NCBI RefSeq assembly: GCF_034670005.1
Contig: NZ_JAXMOH010000003.1
Location: 1-64,000 of the forward strand
DNA from: Thalassobius sp034670005
Lineage (GTDB): Bacteria; Pseudomonadota; Alphaproteobacteria; Rhodobacterales; Rhodobacteraceae
Direction of reading: 5' to 3'
Length of the DNA: 64,000 nucleotides
Shown here: one piece after another, positions 1 to 9,297 of the stretch
Layout: every line of letters begins with the position of its first letter
How positions within the stretch are numbered: position 1 is the first letter of the stretch
Translations under genes and position numbers: made by a program
Notes under the pieces: generated by a model
What the model was told of the DNA's origin: nothing
The model's input: only the letters and a program-made list of their open reading frames with translations
The model's database searches: none

Positions 1-2286
1 GGGGCTCCGGGCTTTGCCAAGGCGTTTGCGCCTGACAGCATCGTGCAGGGCGACGTTTCGACCCTGACCTTCACCATCGACAATAGCGCTGCTTTGGTCG
101 CGGCCACGGCGCTTGATTTCAGCGACAGCTTCCCGTCGGGGATGACCGTTGCGGCGACGCCGAATGGGTCGAGCACTTGTTCGGGCGGTACGCTGACGGC
201 GGCGGCCAGCGCCGATACGATCAGCTTCAGCGGCGGCACGCTGGCAGCCGGTGCAAGCTGTGAAATCAGTGTCGATGTGACGTCGGCAACCGTGGGCGAT
301 GCCGCCAACACAAGCGGTGATCTGACCTCGTCGCTGGGCAACAGCGGCACCGCGTCGGCCACGCTCAGCGTGACCGCGGCGGGGGCTCCGGGCTTTGCCA
401 AGGTGTTCGCACCCGACAGCATCGTGCAGGGCGACGTTTCGACCCTGACCTTCACCATCGACAATAGCGGTGCGTTGGTTGCAGCCACGGCGCTTGATTT
501 CAGCGACAGCTTCCCGTCTGGGATGACCGTTGCGGCGACGCCGAATGGGTCGAGCACTTGTTCGGGCGGTACGCTGACGGCGGGGGCCAGCGCCGATACG
601 ATCAGCTTCAGCGGCGGCACGCTGGCAGCCGGTGCAAGCTGTGAAATCAGTGTCGATGTGACGTCGGCAACCGTGGGCGATGCGGCCAACACAAGCGGTG
701 ATCTGACCTCGTCGCTGGGCAACAGCGGCACCGCATCGGCCACGCTGAGCGTGACCGCGGCGGGGGCTCCGGGCTTTGCCAAGGTGTTTGCGCCTGACAG
801 CATCGTGCAGGGCGACGTTTCGACCCTGACCTTCACCATCGACAATAGCGCGGCTTTGGTCGCGGCCACGGCGCTTGATTTCAGCGACAGCTTCCCGTCG
901 GGGATGACCGTGGCGGCGACGCCGAACGCGACCAGCACCTGTTCGGGTGGTACACTGACGGCGGAATCGAATGCGACAAGCTTCGGTTATACCGATGGCA
1001 CGCTGGCGGCTGGGGCAAGCTGTGAGATCACAGTCGGTGTGACGGTTGCCATTGCAGGTGCCTACGAAAATGAAACCGGTGATCTGACCTCGTCGCTGGG
1101 CAATAGCGGCACTGCGTCGGCCACGCTGAGCGTGACTGCGGCGGACGTACCTGTCTTTGCCAAGGCGTTTACACCCGACAGCATCGTTCAGGGCGACGTG
1201 TCGACCCTCACTTTCACCATCGACAATAGCGCGGCTTTGGTCGCGGCGACGGATCTGGATTTCACCGATAGCTTCCCGTCGGGGATGGTGATTGCAACCG
1301 AACCGAATGCTACGAGCACCTGTACCGATGGAACTCTTACAGCGGAGGCGGATGCAGTAAGCTTCGCTTATACCGGCGGCACACTGACAGCCGGGGAGAC
1401 ATGTGAGATTACCGTCGATGTAACGGCTGCCATTGCTGGTGACTACGACAATGAATCCGGCGATCTGACATCGTCCTTGGGTAATAGCGGCACCGCCGCC
1501 GCGACGTTGAGCGTGACGGCAACGGGCGCTCCCGATTTCAGCAAGGCGTTTTCACCGGACAGCATCGTGCAGGGCGACGTGTCGACGCTGACATTTACCA
1601 TCGACAACAGCGCGGCTTTGGTCGCGGCGACTGAACTGGATTTCACTGACAGTTTCCCGTCGGGTATGACCGTGGCGGCGACGCCGAACGCGACCAGCAC
1701 CTGTTCGGGCGGGACGATAGCTGCGGTCGCTGAAGCGGCGGTGTTCGGGTATAGTGGCGGTTCTGTCGATGCAGGATCGACATGTGAACTGAGCGTCGAT
1801 GTTACCGCATCCGTCGTGGACGATTACGACAATGAATCCGGCGATCTGACATCGTCTCTTGGCAATAGCGGCACCGCGTCGGCCAGGCTAAGCGTGACGA
1901 CAGCGGGTGCACCTGTCATGACGCAGCGGTTCAACCCGGAAACCATCGCCCAGGGCGGTACTTCGACCCTGATCGTGACCATTGATAACAGCGCGAATTT
2001 CATCGAAGTCGGTGGACTCGCCTTTAACGGCATCTTTCCGGATAACCTGAAAATTGCAAACCCAACCGGGGCTGATTCGACCTGTGGCGGCACTTTGAAC
2101 GCAGTGTCGGGTGACACCAGCTTCAGCTTCAGCGCCGGGACCGTGGGCGCCGAAGGCAGTTGTGAAATCCGGCTGAACGTGACCTCGGTCGCTGTCGGCG
2201 GGCTGGCGAGCAAACTAAGCCCGCTCTCTACTGATGCAGGGACAAGCCCGGCACCGGCGGATGTCGAAGTAACGGTGGTCGTGAAT
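1..2286 (+). repeat. Six in-phase 381-bp coding tandem repeats
   Basis: Units start at 1, 382, 763, 1144, 1525 and 1906, exactly 381 bp (127 codons) apart. Units 1 and 2 are nearly identical at DNA level. Units 4 and 5 are more diverged and unit 6 is strongly diverged. Unit 3 is like units 1-2 in its first half and like unit 4 in its second half. More copies may lie upstream of the window. Confidence 0.95.
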
Positions 2287-3654
2287 ACCAATGCCTATGT
2301 CACCTTCGTTCAGGAAACGACCGAAGACGGCAGTTTTGGCTTCACCTCTCCCGAAGCATTGCTGAACTTCACAATTGCCACGGCAAGCGGAACCGGAAGC
2401 GTTGGCCCGATCGAGATACCGTCGGGCAACTACACCGTAAAGCAAAGCCGGCCGTCCGGCGTCGGCAATGAATCGATCAGCTGTAGCGATGACGACAGCA
2501 CCGTCAATGTCACGGGCGGCGAGATCAATCTGGTCCTAGGCGATTTCGAATCCGTCACCTGCACGATCAGCAGTGTGGCAACGTTGCAGAAGACTGTGGA
2601 TACCATCCACAACTTCTTACAGCGGCGGAATAACCTGCTGCTGTCGAACCAGCCCAGCCGATCCCGCCGGTTGCAGCGGTTGAATTCCGGTGGCACCGGT
2701 GGTCAGCAACTGAGTTTCGCCACCGGCGATATCATGTCGATGTCGCCACTGGAATTTGATCTGATGTCGATCGGATCGGGCAATTACCATGTAGCCACGT
2801 CGACCCACAGGATGCGCACGGCGCAGGCAATGGCGCTGTTGGCTCATAATCCCGATCTGGAAACCATGTATGTGAAAAACACTCGTTGGGATGTCTGGTT
2901 CGAAGGATTCTATAACGAATTCTCGGGCACCCAAGGGGCGGGAGGGCATTTCGCCCTGGGGTATTTCGGGGCCGATTACGTGGTGTCCAAAGACCTGCTG
3001 ATCGGTGCGCTGATCCAGTTCGATTCGATGCGCGATGCGTCGACCGTCACCAGCAGCACTGTCGAAGGACAGGGCTGGATGGCCGGGCCATATATCACTG
3101 CGCGGCTGGCACCGAACCTGATCTTTGACGGTCGTCTCGCCATGGGTCAGTCGACCAACGATATCAGCCCGTTCAACACCTATACGGATACTTTTGAAAC
3201 AGAACGGCTCCTCGCCAATGCCAGCCTGACCGGTCAATACGAGCTGAAGAATAATTGGATGATGTCACCCAATGTCAGCCTTTCCTATATCCGGGAAAAT
3301 CAGCAGGCCTATGTGGATTCTCTCGGCGTTCCCATTCCGGGACAGAAGGTTTCTCTGGGTCAGTTGCGGCTCGGTCCGAACTTCTCGCGCCGGTTTGAGA
3401 TGCTCGGTGGTGATGTGTGGGAACCGTTCTTCACCTTTGATGCAATCTACAACTTCAGCGATGCGTCAGGGGCGAGCTTGTCTGCCAATGCAACCACCGA
3501 AAGCGATGGCCTGCGGGGGCGTCTGGAAGGCGGGTTCAACTATACCAACCGCGAAGGGCTGCAATTCAGCATGACCGCGAATTACGACGGTATCGGTCAG
3601 AATGATTTTGAAAGCTACGGTGCCGGTTTCAAACTGACTATTCCGCTGCAATAG
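1..3654 (+). CDS. Repeat-rich surface protein with C-terminal autotransporter-like beta-barrel (5' end outside window)
   Basis: The reading frame is open from base 1 and no convincing start is visible, so the gene begins upstream. The visible 1217 residues hold six 127-residue repeats (residues 1-762). These resemble the conserved-repeat families Pfam places near DUF11/DUF7933, with the recurring cores DSIVQGDVSTLTFTIDNS and SGDLTSSLGNSGTASA and two Cys per repeat. A module of about 100 residues follows (FVQETTEDGSFGFTS... ending in CTISSV) that looks like a prealbumin/SpaA-type fold. After a Ser/Arg-rich linker, about 258 residues starting at NTRWDVWFEG have the alternating pattern of an outer-membrane autotransporter barrel, ending LTIPLQ rather than in Phe/Trp. 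By inference the repeats are displayed outside the cell, perhaps as an adhesin. The sugar or protein target cannot be told. Confidence 0.85.
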   Translation, partial: GAPGFAKAFAPDSIVQGDVSTLTFTIDNSAALVAATALDFSDSFPSGMTVAATPNGSSTCSGGTLTAAASADTISFSGGTLAAGASCEISVDVTSATVGDAANTSGDLTSSLGNSGTASATLSVTAAGAPGFAKVFAPDSIVQGDVSTLTFTIDNSGALVAATALDFSDSFPSGMTVAATPNGSSTCSGGTLTAGASADTISFSGGTLAAGASCEISVDVTSATVGDAANTSGDLTSSLGNSGTASATLSVTAAGAPGFAKVFAPDSIVQGDVSTLTFTIDNSAALVAATALDFSDSFPSGMTVAATPNATSTCSGGTLTAESNATSFGYTDGTLAAGASCEITVGVTVAIAGAYENETGDLTSSLGNSGTASATLSVTAADVPVFAKAFTPDSIVQGDVSTLTFTIDNSAALVAATDLDFTDSFPSGMVIATEPNATSTCTDGTLTAEADAVSFAYTGGTLTAGETCEITVDVTAAIAGDYDNESGDLTSSLGNSGTAAATLSVTATGAPDFSKAFSPDSIVQGDVSTLTFTIDNSAALVAATELDFTDSFPSGMTVAATPNATSTCSGGTIAAVAEAAVFGYSGGSVDAGSTCELSVDVTASVVDDYDNESGDLTSSLGNSGTASARLSVTTAGAPVMTQRFNPETIAQGGTSTLIVTIDNSANFIEVGGLAFNGIFPDNLKIANPTGADSTCGGTLNAVSGDTSFSFSAGTVGAEGSCEIRLNVTSVAVGGLASKLSPLSTDAGTSPAPADVEVTVVVNTNAYVTFVQETTEDGSFGFTSPEALLNFTIATASGTGSVGPIEIPSGNYTVKQSRPSGVGNESISCSDDDSTVNVTGGEINLVLGDFESVTCTISSVATLQKTVDTIHNFLQRRNNLLLSNQPSRSRRLQRLNSGGTGGQQLSFATGDIMSMSPLEFDLMSIGSGNYHVATSTHRMRTAQAMALLAHNPDLETMYVKNTRWDVWFEGFYNEFSGTQGAGGHFALGYFGADYVVSKDLLIGALIQFDSMRDASTVTSSTVEGQGWMAGPYITARLAPNLIFDGRLAMGQSTNDISPFNTYTDTFETERLLANASLTGQYELKNNWMMSPNVSLSYIRENQQAYVDSLGVPIPGQKVSLGQLRLGPNFSRRFEMLGGDVWEPFFTFDAIYNFSDASGASLSANATTESDGLRGRLEGGFNYTNREGLQFSMTANYDGIGQNDFESYGAGFKLTIPLQ

Positions 3655-3703
3655 CATCGGATTGAGATGCGGATCGGATAAACCGGTTGCTCGGGACCAC
3701 GAT

Positions 3704-3740
3704 AGCGCCCCGCTCATTGAGCGGGGCGCTGTTTGTTTTT
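3704..3740 (+). terminator. Rho-independent terminator of the surface-protein gene
   Basis: An 11-bp perfect stem (AGCGCCCCGCT / AGCGGGGCGCT) with loop CATTG is followed by GTTTGTTTTT. It starts 50 bases after the stop codon. Confidence 0.9.
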
Positions 3741-3971
3741 GGGCGCTGGATATCCGACGCTGTTGGCGCGGATCAGGCCACAATACAGTGTCTGGAAATC
3801 GCGCCTCACCCTGCTTGATCCATCTCACGACATCCGAGGCGCAGTATTTGAGGCTATCGGCATGATTTGAAATTTGCGCAGTCATTGCGCCCAACGCCGC
3901 GACTTGACCTTGCGCTTTCCAGTTGAACAGGCTTTGACTCTATCCAAATGACTAGGGATCAGGGGCTACGT
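3741..3971. other. Intergenic stretch without recognisable gene
   Basis: Together with the terminator region this is about 317 bases without a gene. Short open frames exist on both strands but none resembles a known family or has a good ribosome site. It should carry the promoter of the MmgE/PrpD gene; I see no clear -35/-10 pair. Confidence 0.5.
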
Positions 3972-5309
3972 ATGGCTGTCATGGACCAAATACTTGATTT
4001 GTCGGAACTGTCAGATTCCGACATCCCTGATGCGGTACTCAGGCTCGCCTATGCTTCGTTTTTTGATTGGCTGGCCTGTGGCAGGGCAGGGATTGGCGAA
4101 CCGGTGGCGATCAAGCTTCACGCCTTTGCCGATCACGAATTCGGCTCTGGGGCGTCTTCGCTGTTTGGCGGTGGTCAGGCACCCGCGCGGATGGCCGCGT
4201 TGGTCAATGGCGCGATAAGCCATGCGCTTGATTTCGACGATACCCATTTCGACCATGTCGGGCATCTTTCTGTCGGGATATTCCCGGCCGCGCTCGCCGT
4301 TGGCGAAGAAACGGGTGCAACCGCGCGTGCCGTTGCCGAAAGCTTCCTGATCGGAGCCGAAGCGGCAATCCGTCTGGGGCGGATTTTGGGAACGGTTCAC
4401 TATAATCGCGGCTTTCACCAGACGGCGACTGCGGGGGCCTTTGGGGCGACACTTGCCGCCGGGCGGCTTTACGGGCTCAGCCGCGACCAGATGCGTGCCG
4501 CTTTGGGACTATGCTCGACCCGTGCTTCGGGTCTCAAATCCCAATTCGGAACGATGGGCAAACCGTATAATGCCGGACTGGCGTCTTCGAACGGGGTGGA
4601 ATCTGCGCTGCTCGCCGGGTTGGGTATGTCATCGGCCGATGATGGGCTCATGGGGCTACAGGGTTTCGTCGCGACGCATTCAGATGCACCAGACATGGAC
4701 GCAGGATGGCAGACACCGCCGCCACAAGAATTCCGGTTCACGCGGAACAGCTACAAATTTCATGCCTGTTGCCACGGCACTCATGCGATGATCGAAGCGT
4801 TGTTGTCCGCGCTTCAAACGCACCGAATACAGCCCGAGGAAATCGCAAGGTTGCGGGTAGGTGTGAATCCGCGTTGGCTTTCCGTTTGTGACATCAAGAC
4901 GCCCCGGACGGGGCTCGAGGTCAAATTCAGTTATTCCTGGTTGGCGGGCATGGTTTTCCACGGCTATGCCACCGGGAATGACCGGACCTACACAGACACT
5001 CTTTGCACTGATACCAAGCTTCGGGAGTTCTCCGGAAAAGTGACCGTTACCGGAGAACCGTCATTGTCGGACCAGCAAACTCAGGTTTCAATCGAATTGA
5101 CCTCGGGCGAAAAAATCGCAGTTTCACAGGACCTTGCGGATCGGATGCCGATTGAAGCGCTGGAAACGCGTCTGCTGACCAAGGCTCAAAACCTTATCGG
5201 CAGCGGGGCAGAAGACCTCGTCGCGCTGTGGAATAGCTTTGACAGTATTGATGCGACAACAGTGGGGGCCTTCGTGCAGGCGACACAGCACCAATGCCAA
5301 GCCACCTGA
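3972..5309 (+). CDS. MmgE/PrpD family protein
   Basis: 445 residues. The family includes 2-methylcitrate dehydratase PrpD and cis-aconitate decarboxylase, cytoplasmic enzymes acting on tricarboxylates. Family-typical segments are ISHALDFDDTHFDHVGH, the GFHQTATAGAFGATLAAGRL helix, KPYNAGLASSNGVESA and NSYKFHACCHGTHAMIEAL. The start is placed at the ATG at 3972 because AGGGG lies six bases before it; in-frame ATGs at 3948 and 3981 are alternatives. No prpB or prpC lies nearby, so a methylcitrate-cycle role is not supported by context and the substrate is open. It stands alone between the surface protein and a tRNA. Confidence 0.88.
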   Translation: MAVMDQILDLSELSDSDIPDAVLRLAYASFFDWLACGRAGIGEPVAIKLHAFADHEFGSGASSLFGGGQAPARMAALVNGAISHALDFDDTHFDHVGHLSVGIFPAALAVGEETGATARAVAESFLIGAEAAIRLGRILGTVHYNRGFHQTATAGAFGATLAAGRLYGLSRDQMRAALGLCSTRASGLKSQFGTMGKPYNAGLASSNGVESALLAGLGMSSADDGLMGLQGFVATHSDAPDMDAGWQTPPPQEFRFTRNSYKFHACCHGTHAMIEALLSALQTHRIQPEEIARLRVGVNPRWLSVCDIKTPRTGLEVKFSYSWLAGMVFHGYATGNDRTYTDTLCTDTKLREFSGKVTVTGEPSLSDQQTQVSIELTSGEKIAVSQDLADRMPIEALETRLLTKAQNLIGSGAEDLVALWNSFDSIDATTVGAFVQATQHQCQAT

Positions 5310-5450
5310 AAGAGAATTAGGGGGGCTCTTTTCTGCTTTGCCTAGGTTCGGATTTTCGGCGTGGAAACGAACGATGTTTGCAGATTACGACATTTCGCAG
5401 CGCTGAATTGGCAAGTGTCAGGCGGAACAGCCAGCGATTGCCATATCCCC

Positions 5451-5481
5451 AAAAATCCGAACAAAAATTTCTAGGATTTTT
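5451..5481 (-). terminator. Candidate terminator of tRNA-Leu
   Basis: AAAAATCC and GGATTTTT form an 8-bp AT-rich stem around a 15-base loop, directly after the tRNA CCA end on the minus strand. The U run is inside the 3' arm. The stem is weak, so efficiency is uncertain. Confidence 0.55.
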
Positions 5482-5568
5482 TGGTGCCCAGGAGAGGACT
5501 CGAACCTCCACATCGTTGCCAATACTAGCACCTGAAGCTAGCGCGTCTACCAATTCCGCCACCTGGGC
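5482..5568 (-). tRNA. tRNA-Leu (anticodon CAG)
   Basis: Read on the minus strand, the 7-bp acceptor GCCCAGG pairs with CCTGGGC, followed by discriminator A and an encoded CCA. The D arm contains GGTAGACGCG. The anticodon stem CTAGC/GCTAG encloses loop TTCAGGT, giving anticodon CAG. A long variable arm precedes the T loop GGTTCGAGTCC. The 87-base length with a long variable arm fits class II tRNA-Leu. It reads CUG codons, which are very common in this window. No duplicated tRNA 3' end is seen nearby, so it does not mark an integrated element here. Confidence 0.97.
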
Positions 5569-5713
5569 AGGTGTCGTGGACCGCGATGTATCCCCGCCCG
5601 CAGGCAGTGTCAACGACGTTTTTCAACTTTTTGCCGTGTGGGCAAATCTCCTTGTGAAAACGCCCTTTCAAGGCTAGGAAAAGGCAACGTTTTCATTAGC
5701 CGGAGTCATCCCC

Positions 5714-6697
5714 ATGTCGAAACTCGTGACCATTTATGGCGGGTCAGGCTTTGTAGGCCGTTACATTGCGCGGCGTCTGGCGAAAGACGGCTGGCGCATC
5801 CGCGTGGCGGTTCGTCGCCCGAACGAAGCCATGCATGTCAAACCCTATGGCACGCCGGGTCAGGTCGAACCGGTTCTGTGCAATATCCGCGATGACGCCA
5901 GCGTGGCGGCGGTGATGAACGGGGCGGATGCGGTTGTGAACTGCGTCGGGCTGATGGGGGAAAAGGGCGCAAACACCTTTGATGCCATTCAAACCGAAGG
6001 CGCCGGGCGGATCGCCCGTATCGCGGCCGAACAGGGGATTGAAACTCTGGTGCATCTGTCGGCCATCGGCGCCGATGCTGAGAGCGCCAGCGCTTACGCC
6101 CGCACCAAGGCCGAAGGCGAAGCAAACGTTCTGGCCCATATGCCGAAGGCTGTTATCCTGCGTCCGTCGGTGATTTTCGGGGCCGAAGATGGTTTCTTTA
6201 ACCGTTTCGCGTCGATGTCGCGGATGGGGCCGATCCTGCCGATCGTCGGTGGCAATACCAAGTTTCAGCCGGTCTATGTCGATGATGTCGCTCAGGCGGC
6301 GGTTCTGGCGGTTCAGGGCAAGGCGGAACCGGGCGTATATGAACTGGGCGGAGCTGACGTAAACACCCTGCGCGAACTGATCGATCACATGCTGACCGTG
6401 ATCCACCGCCGTAAACTGGTGATGAACCTGCCGTTCTGGATGGCGCGGATCGACGCGGCACTGTTCGAACTGGCTAGCAAGCTGAGCCTTGGTCTGTTCA
6501 CCGCCCCGCTGACCCGCGATCAGGTGACGCTGCTGGCCAAGGATAATGTGGTGTCCGACGGTGCCAGAGGACTGGCCGATCTGGGCATCAAGCCGGTCGC
6601 ATTGGAAGCCGTGCTTCCGGACTATCTGTGGCGGTTCCGCCCGTCAGGTCAGTATGACGCCATCAAGGACTCGGCGAAGAACCTCAAGATCAGCTGA
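5714..6697 (+). CDS. NDUFA9-like NAD(P)-binding reductase (atypical SDR)
   Basis: 327 residues. The N-terminal Rossmann motif GGSGFVGR at residues 9-16 opens an atypical short-chain dehydrogenase fold. VNCVGLMGEKG, the VHLSAIGAD strand and the YARTKAEGE helix match the family related to mitochondrial complex I subunit NDUFA9. It probably binds NAD(P)H in the cytoplasm; in alphaproteobacteria the physiological role is not settled and may be structural for complex I or in quinone synthesis. GGAG lies upstream of the ATG at 5714. It converges on uppP with a shared terminator between them. Confidence 0.88.
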   Translation: MSKLVTIYGGSGFVGRYIARRLAKDGWRIRVAVRRPNEAMHVKPYGTPGQVEPVLCNIRDDASVAAVMNGADAVVNCVGLMGEKGANTFDAIQTEGAGRIARIAAEQGIETLVHLSAIGADAESASAYARTKAEGEANVLAHMPKAVILRPSVIFGAEDGFFNRFASMSRMGPILPIVGGNTKFQPVYVDDVAQAAVLAVQGKAEPGVYELGGADVNTLRELIDHMLTVIHRRKLVMNLPFWMARIDAALFELASKLSLGLFTAPLTRDQVTLLAKDNVVSDGARGLADLGIKPVALEAVLPDYLWRFRPSGQYDAIKDSAKNLKIS

Positions 6698-6721
6698 CCG
6701 CAGCGCAATAGCATTTAGAAA

Positions 6722-6747
6722 GGGTGGGCCTTGGTCCGCCCTTTTTT
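6722..6747. terminator. Terminator between convergent NDUFA9-like gene and uppP
   Basis: GGGTGGGCC pairs with GGTCCGCCC using two G-U pairs and closes on CTTG. A T6 run follows on the plus strand. The last T's overlap the uppP stop codon (6746-6748), so it serves the plus-strand gene best. Confidence 0.85.
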
Positions 6748-7549
6748 ATTGATACGCGATCACCAGCAAAACCACGCCCAGGAATATGCGGTAGATCACA
6801 TAGGGTGTGAAACTGGTCGAGCGCAGCAGGCGCATCATCAGGCTCAACGCTATGAGTGCCGAAATGCACGACATCACCGCCACGATGGCCCCGTCCCGTG
6901 CGGCGGCCATATCTGCGGTTTGGATGACCTCGGCGGTCAACAGCGTGCCACTGGCGAAGATCGTCGGGATCGACATCAGCATCGACAATTTGGCCGCATC
7001 GTGGCGCGAATAGCCCAATAACCGGCCCGCTGTGATAGTGATCCCGGATCGCGAGGTGCCCGGGATCAGTGCCACGGCCTGCCACAGACCCATTTTCACC
7101 GCATCCTTCACCGACCAGTCTGTGTCGACTTTTTCGGTGCGGCCGGTCTGGTCGGCCCAGTACAGGACGATCCCGAAGCCCAGCATGGTCCAGCCGATCA
7201 CCGCTGTGTTGCGCAGCAGATCGCTCAGTCCCGTCAGATTCAGCGCCAGACCGAACAGGACTACCGGGATGGTCGCCAATACGAGCAGGAAGGCCAGCTT
7301 GGACCCCGGAGTGTCAATCCGCCCGGTCAGCATTCGGGGAATGCCTGCCAAACCGATCCGGACATCGGTCCAGAAAAACAAAACCACCGCCACCAGCGTT
7401 CCCAGATGCGCGGCGACATCGATAACCTGCCCTTGATCCTGCAACCCGGTCAGATTCGGTATGAGAATCAGGTGACCCGAGGATGAAATGGGCAAAAACT
7501 CAGTAACGCCCTGAATCAGCGCGATAATGAGCAAATGTAAAATGGTCAT
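6746..7549 (-). CDS. uppP: Undecaprenyl-diphosphatase UppP (BacA)
   Basis: 267 residues with about eight hydrophobic segments. It dephosphorylates undecaprenyl diphosphate to recycle the lipid carrier of peptidoglycan and O-antigen synthesis, and its overproduction gives bacitracin resistance. Both signature motifs are present: GVTEFLPISSSGH near residue 14 and PGTSRSG in the second half, which supply the catalytic Glu, His, Ser and Arg. Length is normal. It is divergent from gltD across 225 bases. Confidence 0.97.
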   Translation of the reverse strand: MTILHLLIIALIQGVTEFLPISSSGHLILIPNLTGLQDQGQVIDVAAHLGTLVAVVLFFWTDVRIGLAGIPRMLTGRIDTPGSKLAFLLVLATIPVVLFGLALNLTGLSDLLRNTAVIGWTMLGFGIVLYWADQTGRTEKVDTDWSVKDAVKMGLWQAVALIPGTSRSGITITAGRLLGYSRHDAAKLSMLMSIPTIFASGTLLTAEVIQTADMAAARDGAIVAVMSCISALIALSLMMRLLRSTSFTPYVIYRIFLGVVLLVIAYQ

Positions 7550-7774
7550 GTGACGGCCTGTATCTGTTCAGATGCTAGTGGTATAAAACATTGAGAATGC
7601 GGGGAAAGATTTATTTAAGGACCGGATCGGACCTAATACCTGCGCCAGAATGTCGCTTTCCGCCAATCCGGGCGCAACTTTTCTACATTTAGGTAAACTG
7701 TTCTGACTTTTATTTGTCGATCAGGTGCCGTAAAGAACCTCGGACTCATTCTGTTTCTTAGGAAAGGCAGCGCT

Positions 7775-9208
7775 GTGGCCAAGCAACCGATGCTGAAATT
7801 TGTGACGATCGAACGCGACATGCCGGAAAAGCGTGACGCGGATCTGCGCAACAAGGATTTCCACGAAATCTATGCGGAATTCGCCGAACAGAAGGCCCGT
7901 GAACAGGCCAGCCGCTGCAGCCAGTGCGGTGTGCCCTATTGCCAGTCGCATTGTCCGCTGCACAACAACATCCCCGATTGGTTGCGGATGACTGCGACCG
8001 GGCGTCTGGAAGAAGCATATGCGCTTAGCCAGTCGACCAATACCTTCCCGGAAATCTGCGGACGCATCTGCCCGCAGGATCGCCTGTGCGAAGGCAATTG
8101 TGTGATCGAACAATCGGGCCATGGCACCGTGACCATCGGGTCGGTGGAAAAATACATCACCGACACCGCGTGGGAAAAAGGCTGGGTGAAACCGATTACG
8201 CCCGCTGCTGAACGTGATCAGTCGGTCGGAATCATTGGCGCAGGCCCCGGTGGGCTCGCTGCGGCTGACGTGCTGCGCCGCGCCGGAGTGCAGGTCACAA
8301 TTTATGACCGCCATGACCGCGCCGGCGGGTTGCTGACCTATGGTATCCCGGGATTCAAGCTGGAAAAAGACGTGGTGATGCGCCGGATCGACCAACTGCA
8401 ACAATCCGGTGTCGAATTCGTGCTGAACTGCAATGTTGGTGAAGACATAAGTTTTGACGCCATTCGCGGCAAGCATGACGCGGTTCTGATCGCAACCGGC
8501 GTTTACAAGACCCGCGATCTGACCGGTCCGGGGGCGACTGCGGGCGGCATCGTGCGTGCCATTGATTACCTGACCGTGTCGAACAAGCTCAACTTTGGCG
8601 ACGATGTGCCGGAATACGAAGACGGCTCGCTCAATGCCGCAGGCAAGAAGGTCGTGGTTATCGGTGGCGGTGACACCGCGATGGACTGTGTGCGCACCGC
8701 GATCCGGCAGGGCGCAACGTCGGTCAAATGTCTCTATCGCCGTGACCGCGCCAACATGCCCGGATCACAGCGCGAAGTGCAAAATGCCGAAGAAGAAGGC
8801 GTCGAATTCGTCTGGCTTGCCGCGCCCAAGGGATTTGCCGGCGATCCGGTCAGCGGCGTGATGGTGCAGAAAATGCGTCTTGGCGCGCCGGACGCGTCGG
8901 GCCGTCAGTCCCCCGAAGTGATCGAGGGCGCGGATTATGTCGAAGAGGCCGATCTGGTGATCAAGGCGCTTGGGTTCGAACCCGAAGACCTGCCCAAGCT
9001 CTGGAACACCGATGGGCTGGATGTGACCCGCTGGGGCACCGTCAGGGCGGATTTCCAGACCGGGCAGACATCGCTCGACGGTGTTTTCGCGGTCGGCGAC
9101 ATCGTGCGCGGTGCCTCTCTGGTGGTCTGGGCGATCAAGGACGGGCGCGATAGCGCCGACGCGATCCTCGACTACCTGGGCGATGCCAAGGCCGTCGCCG
9201 CCGAATAA
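7775..9208 (+). CDS. gltD: Glutamate synthase (NADPH) small subunit
   Basis: 477 residues starting at GTG 7775, preceded by AGGAAAGG. It passes electrons from NADPH through FAD to the GltB subunit for glutamate formation from glutamine and 2-oxoglutarate. The N-terminal ferredoxin-like part has Cys48, 51, 56 and 60 and Cys95, 99, 105 and 109 for two iron-sulfur clusters. FAD-binding GAGPGGLAAADVL and NADPH-binding GGGDTAMDC follow. The C terminus has the GVFAVGDIVRGASLVVWAI FAD motif. It lies 89 bases before gltB, so the order is gltD-gltB, the reverse of the enterobacterial operon. Confidence 0.97.
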   Translation: MAKQPMLKFVTIERDMPEKRDADLRNKDFHEIYAEFAEQKAREQASRCSQCGVPYCQSHCPLHNNIPDWLRMTATGRLEEAYALSQSTNTFPEICGRICPQDRLCEGNCVIEQSGHGTVTIGSVEKYITDTAWEKGWVKPITPAAERDQSVGIIGAGPGGLAAADVLRRAGVQVTIYDRHDRAGGLLTYGIPGFKLEKDVVMRRIDQLQQSGVEFVLNCNVGEDISFDAIRGKHDAVLIATGVYKTRDLTGPGATAGGIVRAIDYLTVSNKLNFGDDVPEYEDGSLNAAGKKVVVIGGGDTAMDCVRTAIRQGATSVKCLYRRDRANMPGSQREVQNAEEEGVEFVWLAAPKGFAGDPVSGVMVQKMRLGAPDASGRQSPEVIEGADYVEEADLVIKALGFEPEDLPKLWNTDGLDVTRWGTVRADFQTGQTSLDGVFAVGDIVRGASLVVWAIKDGRDSADAILDYLGDAKAVAAE

Positions 9209-9297
9209 ACCATTCCGGGCGGTCCCCCGCCCGCCCCACCGAATTTTCTAGGGCCCTCCGAAAGGGTCCTGACCCACCAGACAAGGAAGGGTTGGAT

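Noticed and set aside
1..2286. Possible CRISPR or satellite array
   Set aside because: Repeats are 381 bp, contiguous, in frame and translate to one protein; there are no spacers.
3466..3894. 142-codon minus-strand frame at the end of the surface-protein gene
   Set aside because: Crosses the terminator and the barrel-coding end; no family resemblance and no ribosome site.
5482..5568. tRNA-Leu as an attachment site of an integrated element
   Set aside because: No duplicate of the tRNA 3' end, no integrase and no mobility genes are seen around it.
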